Notes: generated by a model not told the origin, from the sequence alone. 64,000 nucleotides of DNA from Clostridium sp. BSD9I1 (GCF_900185645.1 NZ_FYAM01000027.1:350567-414566), one strand, 5' to 3'. Positions 45,325 through 54,742 are shown, counted from the stretch's first letter. Numbers and translations are program-made.

Positions 45325-46941
45325 ATGAAAAAAGGAATAGCTGCATCTAATGGATATGCTATAGGTCAAGTATTTATAAAAGAAAATAAGGAAATTTCCA
45401 TAGTAGAAAGAGTTATAGATGATGAGGAAAAAGAAAAAGCTAGGCTTCAAAATGCTATAGAAAGTTCAAAAGAACAATTAACAAAGATAATGGAAAAAGC
45501 AGAAAAGGAATTAGGAAGTGACAAAGCAGCAGTTTTTGAGAGTCATATTATGCTTTTAGACGATCCAGAATTTACCGGAGCTGTTGTTATGAATATAGAG
45601 TCAAGTAAGATAAATGCTGAAAAGGCTTTAAGTGATGTTATAGAAATGTATATGGGCATTTTTGCTGCCATGGAAGATGAATATATGAGAGAAAGAGCAG
45701 CAGATATAAAAGACGTTGGGAATAGAATACTAGCTAACTTAGTAGGAAGGGGAGAAAATACATTAGAGGATTTAAACGAGAATACAGTAATTGTAGCTCA
45801 TGACTTAACTCCTTCTGATACTGCTGGGCTAGATAGAAGCAAGGTTATTGGATTTATAACCAATATAGGTGGAAGAACATCACACAGTGCAATAATGGCA
45901 AGAACTTTAGAAATTCCTGCTGTTCTAGGTCTAAATGATATAACTGAAAGCGTTAAGAACGGGGATATAGTAATTGTAGATGGATATCAAGGTATAGTTT
46001 TAATTAATCCAAGTGAAGATACTATACTGGAATATAGAAAGAAAAAAGAAACTTATGAGAAAGAAAAAGAAGAACTTAAAAAGCTGATAAATGTAGCAAC
46101 CGTTACTAAGGCTGGAAAGCACGTAGAAGTTGCAGGAAATATAGGTAAGGCAGAAGATATCCATCAAGTACTAGAAAATGGAGGAGATGGCGTGGGATTA
46201 TTTAGAACAGAATTCTTATATATGGACAGAAGTGATATGCCATCAGAAGAAGAACAATTTGAATCATATAAATATGTGGCTGAGAAAACAGAAGGTAAAC
46301 CAGTGGTTATAAGAACACTTGATATAGGTGGGGATAAAAAATTACCATACTTACCACTACCCAATGAAATGAATCCATTCTTAGGCTACAGAGCTATAAG
46401 ACTTTGTTTAGATAGAAAAGATATATTTAAAATACAATTGAGAGCGTTACTTAGAGCATCCGCCTTTGGTAACATAAAAATAATGTTCCCAATGATAGCT
46501 TCCTTAGAAGAATTCTTAGATGCAAAAAAAATACTTAAAGAATGCATGGATGAGTTAAAAAGAGAAGGAAAGGGCTTTAATGAGGAGCTAGAAGTTGGAA
46601 TAATGGTGGAAATACCAGCAGCAGCTATTTATTCAGATGAACTTGCAAAACATGTAGATTTTTTTAGTATAGGAACTAATGACTTGATTCAATACACTTT
46701 AGCTGCTGATAGAATGAATGAAAAAATTTCATATCTATATAATCCGAAACACCCTGCAGTTTTAAGATTGATAAAGATGACAATAGATGCAGCACACAAA
46801 GAAGGAAAATGGTGTGGAATGTGTGGAGAGGCAGCAGGGGAGGAAGATATGATACCAATTCTTGTTGAATATGGACTTGATGAATTCTCTATGAGTGCAA
46901 CTTCCATATTGAAAGCAAAACAAATTATAATGAACAATTAG
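45325..46941 (+). CDS. ptsI: PTS enzyme I (phosphoenolpyruvate-protein phosphotransferase)
   Basis: Transfers phosphate from phosphoenolpyruvate to HPr. 538 residues. The phospho-His domain has GGRTSHSAIMAR (His near residue 190). The PEP-binding barrel has GVGLFRTEFLY near 287, IRTLDIGGDK near 325 and the catalytic Cys in WCGMCGE near 495. The ATG at 45325 follows GAGGAGG; the frame is open back to 45247 without signal. It is slightly shorter than the usual 570. Next to it is a sugar EII gene but no ptsH, which must be elsewhere. From 45046 to 45324 nothing else is recognised. Confidence 0.94.
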   Translation: MKKGIAASNGYAIGQVFIKENKEISIVERVIDDEEKEKARLQNAIESSKEQLTKIMEKAEKELGSDKAAVFESHIMLLDDPEFTGAVVMNIESSKINAEKALSDVIEMYMGIFAAMEDEYMRERAADIKDVGNRILANLVGRGENTLEDLNENTVIVAHDLTPSDTAGLDRSKVIGFITNIGGRTSHSAIMARTLEIPAVLGLNDITESVKNGDIVIVDGYQGIVLINPSEDTILEYRKKKETYEKEKEELKKLINVATVTKAGKHVEVAGNIGKAEDIHQVLENGGDGVGLFRTEFLYMDRSDMPSEEEQFESYKYVAEKTEGKPVVIRTLDIGGDKKLPYLPLPNEMNPFLGYRAIRLCLDRKDIFKIQLRALLRASAFGNIKIMFPMIASLEEFLDAKKILKECMDELKREGKGFNEELEVGIMVEIPAAAIYSDELAKHVDFFSIGTNDLIQYTLAADRMNEKISYLYNPKHPAVLRLIKMTIDAAHKEGKWCGMCGEAAGEEDMIPILVEYGLDEFSMSATSILKAKQIIMNN

Positions 46942-46979
46942 TATAAAATGGCTCAAGGAGAATAATAGGAGGTATCATT

Positions 46980-48989
46980 ATGAAAAGATTATTTGCTGTT
47001 TTGCAAAAGATAGGTAAATCGCTAATGCTGCCAGTATCTGTTTTACCAGCAGCAGGATTACTATTGAGATTTGGTCAACCAGACTTATTAAATTTACCAT
47101 ATATGGCGCAAGCGGGAGATGCTATATTTAGCAATCTTCCAATGATTTTTGCAGCTGGGGTTGCTATTGGTTTTACTGGTGGAGAAGGTGTTGCGGCTTT
47201 AGCTGCTGTTGTAGGTCAATTTGTTTTGCAAGCCACTATAAAGGTAGCAAGTGCTAGCGGTGCAGCAGCACTTGCTACAAAGCTTGCCTCTGAGCAAGGA
47301 ATAACATTAGAAGCATTTATGAAAACAGCAGCTTATACTGATGTAGTTTCACAAACAACTATTAATATGGGTGTCTTTGGAGGTATATCAATAGGTTTGA
47401 TATCAGGTGCTTTATATAATAGATTCCATGATATAAGGCTGCCACAGGTTCTTGGATTTTTTGGTGGAAAGAGATTTGTACCAATTATAACTTCTCTTGT
47501 AGCTTTAGTTTTTGGGATTATTGGAGTTAGTATTTGGGCTCCAATTCAAAATGGAATAAATGTATTTTCGCATTGGGCATCAACTTCTATATTAGGCCCA
47601 GCCTTTTATGCAGCAGGAAAGAGGTTACTGATTCCTGTAGGATTACATCATATGTATTATCCAGCCTTTTTATATCAATTTGGAGAATATGTTGCAAATG
47701 GAGTAACTTATTTTGGTGACTCTCCAAGATACTTTCATGGCGATCCTACTGCGGGATATTTCATGGCTTCAGAGTTCCCAATATTGATGTTTGGCCTTCC
47801 GGGAGCTGCTTTAGCTATGATTGCAGCAGCTAGGAAGGAAAATAGAAAAAAGGTATCAGGTATGATGATTTCAGCGGCATTTGTGGCTTTTCTTACAGGG
47901 ATAACAGAACCAATCGAATTTTCATTTATATTTGTAGCACCTATGTTATTTATATTTCACGTTGCGGCTGCATTTTTATCTGGTATTATTACAAGTTTAC
48001 TAAATATTAGACTCGGGTATACATTTTCGGCTTCCTTTATTGATTATCTATTGGGATTTAAATTTGCAGGTAATCCATGGTTAATGTGGTTAGTTGGATT
48101 AGCTTTCTTTGCATTATATTTTGCAGTTTTTTATTTTACAATTAGGGCTTTAAATTTAAAAACTCCTGGTAGAGAAGATGATGAAGAAGCAGTAGTAGCT
48201 CCTATAAATGCTAAAGGTAGTGAAAAGGCTGCAAGGGTACTAGAAGCAATAGGAGGAAAAGAAAATATAGAAGTTCTGGATGCTTGCATAACAAGGCTTA
48301 GGCTTACTTTAAAGGATCCATCAAAGGTTGATAAAGGTACGTTAAAAGCACTTGGAGCAGCGGGAATATTAAATGCAGGAAATAGTGTTCAAGTTATTTT
48401 TGGTACAGAGGCAGAAAAAATTAAGGATAATATAAAAGCTATTATAGCAAATGGAGGTTACGCTGAACCATTTAGTGATGAGATAGAAGAAGAACTTGAG
48501 GAAACAGCTATTGATGATAGTAAAAACGCTGGTAAAGCTTCCTATTCATTATATAACCCAATTGATGGTGAGATTGTTCAACTGGAAAAGGTTCCAGACG
48601 AAGCTTTTTCACAAAAGATTTTGGGAGATGGGTTTGCTGTTATACCTTCAGGAAATAAGGTATATGCTCCGGCCAGTGGAGAAATAACAGTATTATTCCC
48701 AACTAAACATGCTGTGGCAATTACAACAGAAGAAGGATTAGAAATTTTAGTTCATATAGGAATAGATACTGTTAACTTAAATGGTGAAGGATTTACAGCT
48801 CATGTTGAACAAGGTGATAAGGTTAAGAAAGGAGATTTATTAGTATCTTTTGATGATGAGTTTATTCAGAAAAATGCAAAGAGTTTAATTACTCCTGTAG
48901 TTATAACAAATATGCATGAAGTAGAAAGCCTTACAGTTGATTTCTCAAAAAAGAAGGCTATGGAACAGGTTGCAACAATTGTAAAGTAA
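46980..48989 (+). CDS. PTS EIICBA, glucose/N-acetylglucosamine family
   Basis: A 669-residue sugar-phosphotransferase membrane protein with domains in the order C-B-A. EIIC (about 1-390) has ten or so helices, VGLHHMYYPAFLYQFGEY near 216 and the sugar-binding GITEPIEFSF near 308. EIIB (about 415-495) has the phospho-Cys in LDACITRLRL. EIIA (about 520-655) has the phospho-His in EILVHIGIDTV and the accessory His in FPTKHAVA. The GDPTAGYFMASEFPILMFGLPGAA-like region suits glucose rather than mannitol, but GlcNAc is possible. It follows ptsI by 38 bases, so both are likely one transcript, ending at 49005-49035. Confidence 0.9.
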   Translation: MKRLFAVLQKIGKSLMLPVSVLPAAGLLLRFGQPDLLNLPYMAQAGDAIFSNLPMIFAAGVAIGFTGGEGVAALAAVVGQFVLQATIKVASASGAAALATKLASEQGITLEAFMKTAAYTDVVSQTTINMGVFGGISIGLISGALYNRFHDIRLPQVLGFFGGKRFVPIITSLVALVFGIIGVSIWAPIQNGINVFSHWASTSILGPAFYAAGKRLLIPVGLHHMYYPAFLYQFGEYVANGVTYFGDSPRYFHGDPTAGYFMASEFPILMFGLPGAALAMIAAARKENRKKVSGMMISAAFVAFLTGITEPIEFSFIFVAPMLFIFHVAAAFLSGIITSLLNIRLGYTFSASFIDYLLGFKFAGNPWLMWLVGLAFFALYFAVFYFTIRALNLKTPGREDDEEAVVAPINAKGSEKAARVLEAIGGKENIEVLDACITRLRLTLKDPSKVDKGTLKALGAAGILNAGNSVQVIFGTEAEKIKDNIKAIIANGGYAEPFSDEIEEELEETAIDDSKNAGKASYSLYNPIDGEIVQLEKVPDEAFSQKILGDGFAVIPSGNKVYAPASGEITVLFPTKHAVAITTEEGLEILVHIGIDTVNLNGEGFTAHVEQGDKVKKGDLLVSFDDEFIQKNAKSLITPVVITNMHEVESLTVDFSKKKAMEQVATIVK

Positions 48990-49004
48990 TAAAATTTATA
49001 ATAT

Positions 49005-49035
49005 GAAATTCTGCTTAGGCAGAATTTCTTTTTTT
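49005..49035 (+). terminator. Intrinsic terminator of the PTS operon
   Basis: GAAATTCTGC (49005-49014) pairs perfectly with GCAGAATTTC (49019-49028), followed by a run of seven T. The stem resembles the core-type small hairpins of the repeat family (GAAATTCTG/CAGAATTTC at 32279). Confidence 0.92.
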
Positions 49036-49123
49036 ATTTGAAACTTTTTACATGGTAATAAGGTCTAATGGGTGTAATAATTGTATCAGCTGATGCTTTA
49101 AAATATATTGGGGGGTGTGAGCT

Positions 49124-49627
49124 ATATTTAGCTTTACAAGAAACAAGATTATTAATGATAAGGAATTTGAAAATTTAATAAAAGAAAATAAGGAAGGGTT
49201 ATATAAAATTGCATATAGTTATGCTCAAAATTCTGACGATGCTATGGATATTGTTCAGGAAGCAGTTTATAAGGCCTATGTTAAGAAAAGCAATTTGAAG
49301 CAGCCAGAATATTTTATGACTTGGATAACAAGGATATTAATTAATTGTGCTATAGATTTCTTAAAGAAATCAAAGAAGATAACAAATTTTGATGAAACTT
49401 TCAATGAAGCTGATAAGAACAAGGTTACTCCAGAGGAAATAATTGATTTATATTCTGCTTTAAAGGATCTGGATGAAAGGGCAAAAGCTATAGTAGTATT
49501 AAGGTATTTTGAAGATATGACACTTAAAGATATTTCAAATATTCTTGATTTACCACTAAGCACTACTAAGACCATACTTTATAGAACTCTTAGTGAGTTG
49601 AAAATAAAATTAGAGGAGAATGATTAA
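49124..49627 (+). CDS. ECF-type RNA polymerase sigma factor, probable AUA start
   Basis: About 168 residues. Region 2 is LYKIAYSYAQNSDDAMDIVQEAVYKAY with the MTWITRILIN helix, and region 4 is VLRYFEDMTLKDISNILDLP with TTKTILYRTLSELK. The first ATG in frame (49244) would remove half of region 2, yet no ATG, GTG or TTG precedes it before a TGA at 49118. The strong GGGGGGTG at 49110-49117 is six bases from ATA at 49124, the most likely start. The anti-sigma-like gene follows two bases after the stop. Autoregulation is usual for such pairs; the promoter was not identified. Confidence 0.82.
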   Translation: MFSFTRNKIINDKEFENLIKENKEGLYKIAYSYAQNSDDAMDIVQEAVYKAYVKKSNLKQPEYFMTWITRILINCAIDFLKKSKKITNFDETFNEADKNKVTPEEIIDLYSALKDLDERAKAIVVLRYFEDMTLKDISNILDLPLSTTKTILYRTLSELKIKLEEND

Positions 49628-49629
49628 TT

Positions 49630-50520
49630 ATGAGTAAAAAAATAGATGAGTTAAAAAAGAGCTATGATGATATAGAAATTCCAAAGGAGCTTGATGATAA
49701 GATTAATTCGGCAATAAAAAGGGCAAAAACAAGAAACAAGTTTAATATAACAGGGGGAGCAGTAGCTGCAGCAGTTCTCACCTTTACCTTATTTGTCAAT
49801 ACCAATGCTGCATTTGCAAAAAGCATGAGTTCAATGCCAGTACTTGGAAAGTTAGTTCAAGTTCTTCAGTTTAATAAGGGTATAGGATATGGTGGAGATA
49901 TAACAGACGGAGCAGATATAGCATCTATAGAGAATTCTAATAAGGGTAATACCTCAAAAATTACAATCAACGTGTCAACCATTATGAATACTATGAATAA
50001 GTTTAAAGTGGAATATAAAGATTATCCAAGTACTATGATTTTTACAATGTATGGAACAAGAAATATGAGTGCAGAAAAAGAATTTGGAGAATTAAAGAAG
50101 AACCCTTTCATAAAAGATGTTTATAAAATAATAACTTTAGATGATTCTACCGTAAGATTTGCAGTGGTCTTAAATTTCCCAGTGCAATATGAAATAAAGG
50201 AATATAAAGATCCCGCTAAAATTGAAATAAGCTTAAAAAAGCTTAAGTATGATAAATCAAAAGTTGTATATTCTGTTAGAAGCGCATCTTATGAGATGGG
50301 TGAAGGACTTGGAATAGTTGAGGAAGTATTTTTTAAAGCTGAAGATAAAAGAATACTAAAAGATGAAAGTGGAAAGTTTGCTGTAGAGCTTAAATACTAT
50401 GACTCTAAAGAAGAAGCTGAAAAAGCTCTTAATGATTTTAAAGATGAATTTGGAGATATAGTTAAGTTATTTATTGAAGAAAGAAAAGAAGGGAAAGCTC
50501 TAAAAGCTATTGAACAGTAG
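49630..50520 (+). CDS. Membrane anti-sigma-factor-like protein (DUF4179/RsiV-like)
   Basis: 296 residues. A charged N-terminal segment of about 36 residues (IDELKKSYDDIEIPKELDDKI) is followed by one transmembrane helix (about 40-60) and a large extracellular domain. The order sigma then one-pass membrane protein, the translational coupling and the DUF4179-like start of the outer domain (AFAKSMSSMPVLGKLVQVLQF) point to a membrane anti-sigma factor of the RsiV/RsgI class. The inducing signal is unknown. A hairpin element follows 9 bases after the stop. Confidence 0.8.
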   Translation: MSKKIDELKKSYDDIEIPKELDDKINSAIKRAKTRNKFNITGGAVAAAVLTFTLFVNTNAAFAKSMSSMPVLGKLVQVLQFNKGIGYGGDITDGADIASIENSNKGNTSKITINVSTIMNTMNKFKVEYKDYPSTMIFTMYGTRNMSAEKEFGELKKNPFIKDVYKIITLDDSTVRFAVVLNFPVQYEIKEYKDPAKIEISLKKLKYDKSKVVYSVRSASYEMGEGLGIVEEVFFKAEDKRILKDESGKFAVELKYYDSKEEAEKALNDFKDEFGDIVKLFIEERKEGKALKAIEQ

Positions 50521-50528
50521 ATGATATA

Positions 50529-51156
50529 TTACCACATTTTTAATGCTCTGGGTCCTATAGAATTTTCATCTAGGAAGGCGTTCGTTTCGCCGAGAACGGC
50601 TAATATTTATAAATTTAAAATCCCTAAGCCGCCTAAACTCGCTATCGCTCAGACAGTAGGCGGCTCTTAACGGTATTTTTAATTTATAAGTTGAATATAA
50701 GGCAATCTTATGAAAGATTCTTAGTAAAAAATAGAATAATTAATATTTCCCGACCTGTCGGTCTGCGGGCTTACCAGCCCTTTGATAAGTGTCAATTAAA
50801 AAGGAACTTTCGCCAAAGCGAAATTCCCTCCTTTAGTAAGGTAAGCGTGAAGACATTTTTAATGTTAAATTTAGTATGGGTTTTGCATTGTAGAAAGCAT
50901 TGAACAAGCAATTAGAAGCTCTTTGTCTCTCAATTTAAATCACCGTAAAGAACTTTCTACTGTCTGAGCTGTCAGCGAGTTTAGAAAGTTTAGGTGATTT
51001 AAATTGAGGGATATTAGAGCTCTTTTGCGAAGCGAACGCGTTGCATAATTTATAGAAATCTGTGATTTCGTTATAAATTAGCACATCTCAGTAAGCTGAG
51101 ATGTTTCATTAACAATGCAAATTCCATACGACCCGTTCAACATTAAAAATGCTACA
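50529..51156. repeat. Two-armed hairpin element 9, partly deleted
   Basis: Left arm 50529-50690 (type A, TTTTTAATGCTCTGGGTC, apical stem CCGCCTA/TAGGCGG) is cut off in its second limb and fused to half a core (50690-50850) containing GACCTGTCGGTC and GCGGGCTTACCAGCCC hairpins plus TTTCG/CGAAA. Right arm 50850-51156 (type B, AACTTTCTA/TAGAAAGTT) carries a nested small element at about 51040-51112. Orientation and order match element 1. The short frame inside (50691-50903) is not a gene. Confidence 0.82.
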
Positions 51157-51239
51157 ATTTTCTTTTTGTATCATATAAAATTTTTTTCAAGCATAACTAT
51201 AATATTGGAGAAAACACAAGAATTATAAGGAGTTGAATT

Positions 51240-51881
51240 ATGGAAATTAAGAGTGATATTGAAATAGTGACGGGAGTTTTGGGCTCAGGAAAAACCTCAC
51301 TTATAAATGCACTACTTAATATAAATTTAATACCTAAAGAAAAAGTTCTCATTTTACAAGAGGAAATAGGAGGAAGAGAAATTGAGAAAAGGTTTAAACA
51401 AAATAGTAATATAATAATTAGGAGTATTTGCACTGAACAGCCACTTACAAAAGAATATTTTAAGTATTTAGCAAATTTACATCATCCCAATAGAATCATA
51501 ATCGAAATGGATGAAACAAAAGACCTAGAAGAAATACTAGGAATGCTAAATGAATCAGAAATAAAAAAAGTTAGTAGAATATCTACTATATATTATGTGG
51601 CAGAGGCTCAAAACTTTGAAAACTATTTGAAAAACAATAATTCATTTTTAGTACCTCTATTAGCTCACAGCAATTTAATACTTTTAACAAAATGCATATT
51701 TTTAAGAAAAGGCCAATGGGAAAGTATAAAGCTTGCTATAGAAGATATAAATCCAAAAGCTTTTATGCTAAGAGCAGACAGCATGGGAAGCATTGAAAGA
51801 GTACTTAAAGAATCTCATTTAATAGATACAGGTATACTTAAGAAGTTAAGATTTAAACTTAATAAAATTCTATGTATTTAA
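51240..51881 (+). CDS. Short COG0523/CobW-like GTPase
   Basis: 213 residues of the CobW/HypB/UreG P-loop superfamily. Walker A is GVLGSGKTS at 12-20, IIIEMDE near 97 matches the Walker B strand, and LLTKC near 152 stands where NKxD or TKxD gives guanine specificity, but the Asp is not there. The zinc-chaperone motif CxCC is also absent and the C-terminal CobW_C domain is missing. Neighbours (TIGR03943 protein, ZnuA-like lipoprotein) suggest a role in zinc supply under limitation. It could still be active, since short members exist. ATG follows AAGGAG. Confidence 0.72.
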   Translation: MEIKSDIEIVTGVLGSGKTSLINALLNINLIPKEKVLILQEEIGGREIEKRFKQNSNIIIRSICTEQPLTKEYFKYLANLHHPNRIIIEMDETKDLEEILGMLNESEIKKVSRISTIYYVAEAQNFENYLKNNNSFLVPLLAHSNLILLTKCIFLRKGQWESIKLAIEDINPKAFMLRADSMGSIERVLKESHLIDTGILKKLRFKLNKILCI

Positions 51882-51919
51882 TGAATGCTTTGGATACTAT
51901 TAGTTGCGGGGGGATTAGA

Positions 51920-52306
51920 GTGGAGAGATATTCATATTTGACTTTTAAAAACCTCATAAAGCTTATAGGAACGATATTTATTATGTGGGCGTTATGGATA
52001 ATTTTTGTATTAAATGGAGAAGAACTTTTAGGACATGGATTAAAAGAATTTTCTATTATATTTATAAGCATATTACTTACAGCACTTCCATTTATGTTAT
52101 TAGTAGCACTTATAACTTCATTCATCCAAGTTTTCTTTAGTCAAAGTATAATCTCAAAGAAAATTTTTAAAAATAGGGAAGTTTTAAAGTATGATAACCA
52201 ATCATTAAGGATTTCTAAAGTGTTGCAAGAAACTACTTATAAATTTATGCTTATAGGAAAGTATTTTATATTTGGTGCTTTAGTATATTCTTATTTGTAT
52301 TTTTAG
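51920..52306 (+). CDS. Shortened DUF318/YraQ-like permease
   Basis: 128 residues with three hydrophobic helices. FSIIFISILLTALPFMLLVALITSFIQVFF matches the first conserved stretch of DUF318 (UPF0718) permeases, which are normally about 300 residues with two such halves and usually partner a TIGR03943 protein. The C-terminal TTYKFMLIGKYFIFGALVYSY resembles the start of the second half, so a middle and end portion seem missing. GTG at 51920 follows GGGGGG; the frame is open back to 51872, overlapping the GTPase gene. Probably degenerate, but it has no internal stop. Confidence 0.6.
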   Translation: MERYSYLTFKNLIKLIGTIFIMWALWIIFVLNGEELLGHGLKEFSIIFISILLTALPFMLLVALITSFIQVFFSQSIISKKIFKNREVLKYDNQSLRISKVLQETTYKFMLIGKYFIFGALVYSYLYF

Positions 52307-52348
52307 TAGTTTTAGATTCAACTATTAATGATATTTTAAGGTGATATT

Positions 52349-53089
52349 ATGAAGAGATTTAATATGGAACATTTATTAAACTTTATAGTTCTATTTAGTT
52401 TGGTGACAGCACTATTTTATTTGATTAAAACAGGAAACATAAATAATTTTTTACATCCTCACATGCAAAAGTTAACTTTAATATCCTTAGGTGCGTTAAT
52501 AATTCTTACTATAAATGAGTTTTTTAATATATTTTCAATGATTGAGAAGAAAAAATTAAATATTATAGGATATGAAATATTTTTTGTAACCATAATTATA
52601 GGAATGTTTGCTTCAGTAGGTGGAATGCATGTGCATGAAAATACTAATAAAAATGTAGTTTTAAATTTTACGGAAAAAAGTAACAATATTAAAGGTGATA
52701 CACATGAAAGTGTAAATGTTGAAGCTATAGCAGGTGGAAGTATAATAATTGATGAAAAAAATTATTTATATATGATAGGAAAAATAAATGAAGACAAGGA
52801 TGCATATAAAGGAAAAAGCATAGTTTTGGAAGGTTTTATATTTAAAAATGATAGTTTTAAAAATGATGAATTTATAACAGCACGATTTGTTATGAAATCT
52901 AGTGCTATAGATACTCAAATTGTAGGGATGCTTTGTAAATATAAGGACTCTTCTAAGCTTAAAATAAACGATTGGGTAAGAGTTGAAGGGGTAATCGATT
53001 ATGAAAAGGTTTCTGAAAGAGACTTAACTGTATTAAAGGTGAAAAAGGTTAACAAAATTGAAAAGCCAAAAAATAGCTATATATATTAA
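52349..53089 (+). CDS. TIGR03943 family protein
   Basis: 246 residues. The N-terminus has three hydrophobic helices (about 8-25, 38-60, 72-92). A His-rich joint GGMHVHENTNK follows near 95-100, then a soluble OB-like C-terminal domain (about 145-240, GKSIVLEGFIFKND and DWVRVEGVIDYE). Proteins of this type pair with YraQ/DUF318 permeases in putative metal or zinc loci. ATG is preceded by TTAAGGTG. The function is unproven. Confidence 0.78.
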   Translation: MKRFNMEHLLNFIVLFSLVTALFYLIKTGNINNFLHPHMQKLTLISLGALIILTINEFFNIFSMIEKKKLNIIGYEIFFVTIIIGMFASVGGMHVHENTNKNVVLNFTEKSNNIKGDTHESVNVEAIAGGSIIIDEKNYLYMIGKINEDKDAYKGKSIVLEGFIFKNDSFKNDEFITARFVMKSSAIDTQIVGMLCKYKDSSKLKINDWVRVEGVIDYEKVSERDLTVLKVKKVNKIEKPKNSYIY

Positions 53090-53237
53090 CTTTTATACTG
53101 ATTTGTTTAATAAATTGTAAACCCTGTTGACTTTATAAAGTGCTGAAACTATTATTAATATAGTCTTTGGTTTAAAAAATTATTGATGGGTGATTTTTTA
53201 AAGTAAAGACTTATTTTTAATTTACGAGGTGAAAAGT

Positions 53238-54170
53238 TTGTTAAATAAGATCATGCGGTCTATAGCGATTCTCGCCATTATGGTAATTTTCCCCGGATGT
53301 GCTAATGATTCAACGGTAAATGGTGAAAAACAAGACTTACCCAAAAGCCCTAACAGTAAAATTCCTGTTGTGGTAACTTTCAATCCAATGAAGGAATTTG
53401 TAAAGGCAATTGGAAAGGATAAAGTAGATATCACCACTATGATACCCACTGGAATGGCTCCACATAATTTTAAGCCGCAAAAAGAAGAGTTAACCCATTT
53501 AAAGACAGCAAAGCTATTCGTGTATAATGGTATGGAAGTTGGTGAATGGGTAGATGAAGCACTTGAAAATATTAATAATAAGGATTTAATTGTTGTAGAA
53601 GCATCAAAGGGAGTAGAGTTTTTAGAAAATCCCAAGACAAAAGTAGGGGAGTACTATGGAAACTATGATCCGTATACTTGGTTAAGTTTAAAAAATGCTC
53701 AAATAGCATCAAAAGATATAAAAGAGGCGCTAGTTAAAATAGATCCTAAAAATAAAGATTATTACGAGAAAAATTATGATAATTTTTTTGCAGATTTAGA
53801 TAACTTATATACAGAATATAAGCGTAGATTTTCTCAGGTTAACAAAAAAGTAGTATTAACGGGACATCCAGCATTCGCATATCTATGTAGAGAATTTGGA
53901 CTTGAGCAGATAAGTATAGAAAAGTTTATTACAAAATCTATACCGTTGCAAGAAGAAATAAATAACTTGTCTAAATATTTTAAAGATAATTCTATAAAGG
54001 TTGTTCTTGTAGAAAATGGCGAAAATATTGATATTTTAAATGCTCTAGAAAGAGATGCGGCAATTGAAGTTAAAACAACATATTGTATGGAAAAAGGGCA
54101 ATCGGATAAAAGTTATATAGATAGCATGAGAATTAATTTAGATAACATATATGAGAGCTTAGCGAAGTAG
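53238..54170 (+). CDS. Zinc/manganese-type ABC binding lipoprotein (ZnuA-like)
   Basis: About 310 residues. The lipobox FPGC is near residue 21. The cluster 9 (ZnuA/TroA) fold has ligand His in GMAPHNFKP near 77, His in TGHPAFAYL near 214, and a third site near DPYTW, where a His is normally found, so the metal set is slightly unusual. The His-rich loop of zinc-specific ZnuA is missing. No ZnuB or ZnuC gene adjoins it. TTG at 53238 follows GAGGTG. A terminator stem overlaps its last codons. Confidence 0.85.
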   Translation: MLNKIMRSIAILAIMVIFPGCANDSTVNGEKQDLPKSPNSKIPVVVTFNPMKEFVKAIGKDKVDITTMIPTGMAPHNFKPQKEELTHLKTAKLFVYNGMEVGEWVDEALENINNKDLIVVEASKGVEFLENPKTKVGEYYGNYDPYTWLSLKNAQIASKDIKEALVKIDPKNKDYYEKNYDNFFADLDNLYTEYKRRFSQVNKKVVLTGHPAFAYLCREFGLEQISIEKFITKSIPLQEEINNLSKYFKDNSIKVVLVENGENIDILNALERDAAIEVKTTYCMEKGQSDKSYIDSMRINLDNIYESLAK

Positions 54171-54188
54171 GAAACTACTTCGCTTTTA
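54161..54188 (+). terminator. Terminator overlapping the end of the ZnuA-like gene
   Basis: AGCGAAGTAG (54161-54170) pairs perfectly with CTACTTCGCT (54175-54184) around GAAA, followed by TTTAT. The 5' arm includes the last sense codons and the TAG stop. Confidence 0.85.
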
Positions 54189-54232
54189 TGTTATAATTAA
54201 GTTAATGTATTACAATAATGGGGGACTTAGGA

Positions 54233-54742
54233 ATGCAGCCTATATATATGATATTTATCATTTTTTCTATGTTTTTTATTATAATGATAGGGAGGGAAAC
54301 TTATTTTATAATAAGATATTTTAGTTATGATGGAATTAAAGTAAAAGGTAGGTTTTGGAACAATGCTTTCTGGTGTGTATTTAATATAGGAATATATAGT
54401 GTGCCTATTTTTATGGGATTAAAGTCAATGAAATATGAGTATAAAATTATTATTTATATAAATTTAATAACAATATTATTCAATATAGTAAGTATATTTT
54501 CTAAAGGAGCTAATATTTTGATAAATGAGGAGGGAATAGTTTATCAAGGAAAAATATATCCTTTTTCAAAAATGGAGTATTGCCATATAGATAAAACGAA
54601 TAAATTACAGTTTAAAGGTAAAAATTATAAAGATATAATAAAAACTACTTCAATCATAGAGTTCGACATAAACGAAGAGGATAAGTACGAAATAAATTCC
54701 TTAATTAGAGGAGGAGTGAAAAACACAAATGAGTCTATGTAA
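54233..54742 (+). CDS. Membrane protein of unknown function
   Basis: About 169 residues. Three hydrophobic helices fall at about 5-25, 46-65 and 72-92. They are followed by a soluble C-terminal stretch that begins INEEGIVYQGKIYPFSKMEY, a pattern common to DUF5673/PH-like tails of small membrane proteins. The ATG at 54233 has GGGGGACTTAGGA upstream; another ATG at 54218 precedes that signal. It overlaps the next gene by 14 bases, so both are one transcript. Confidence 0.7.
   Translation: MQPIYMIFIIFSMFFIIMIGRETYFIIRYFSYDGIKVKGRFWNNAFWCVFNIGIYSVPIFMGLKSMKYEYKIIIYINLITILFNIVSIFSKGANILINEEGIVYQGKIYPFSKMEYCHIDKTNKLQFKGKNYKDIIKTTSIIEFDINEEDKYEINSLIRGGVKNTNESM

Noticed and set aside
46164..46956. 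Minus-strand frames opposite ptsI
   Set aside because: Short shadows within a strongly conserved enzyme gene; no start signals.
50691..50903. 70-residue frame
   Set aside because: Inside hairpin element 9; it reads through core and arm hairpins like the one at 5931 and is not conserved as protein.
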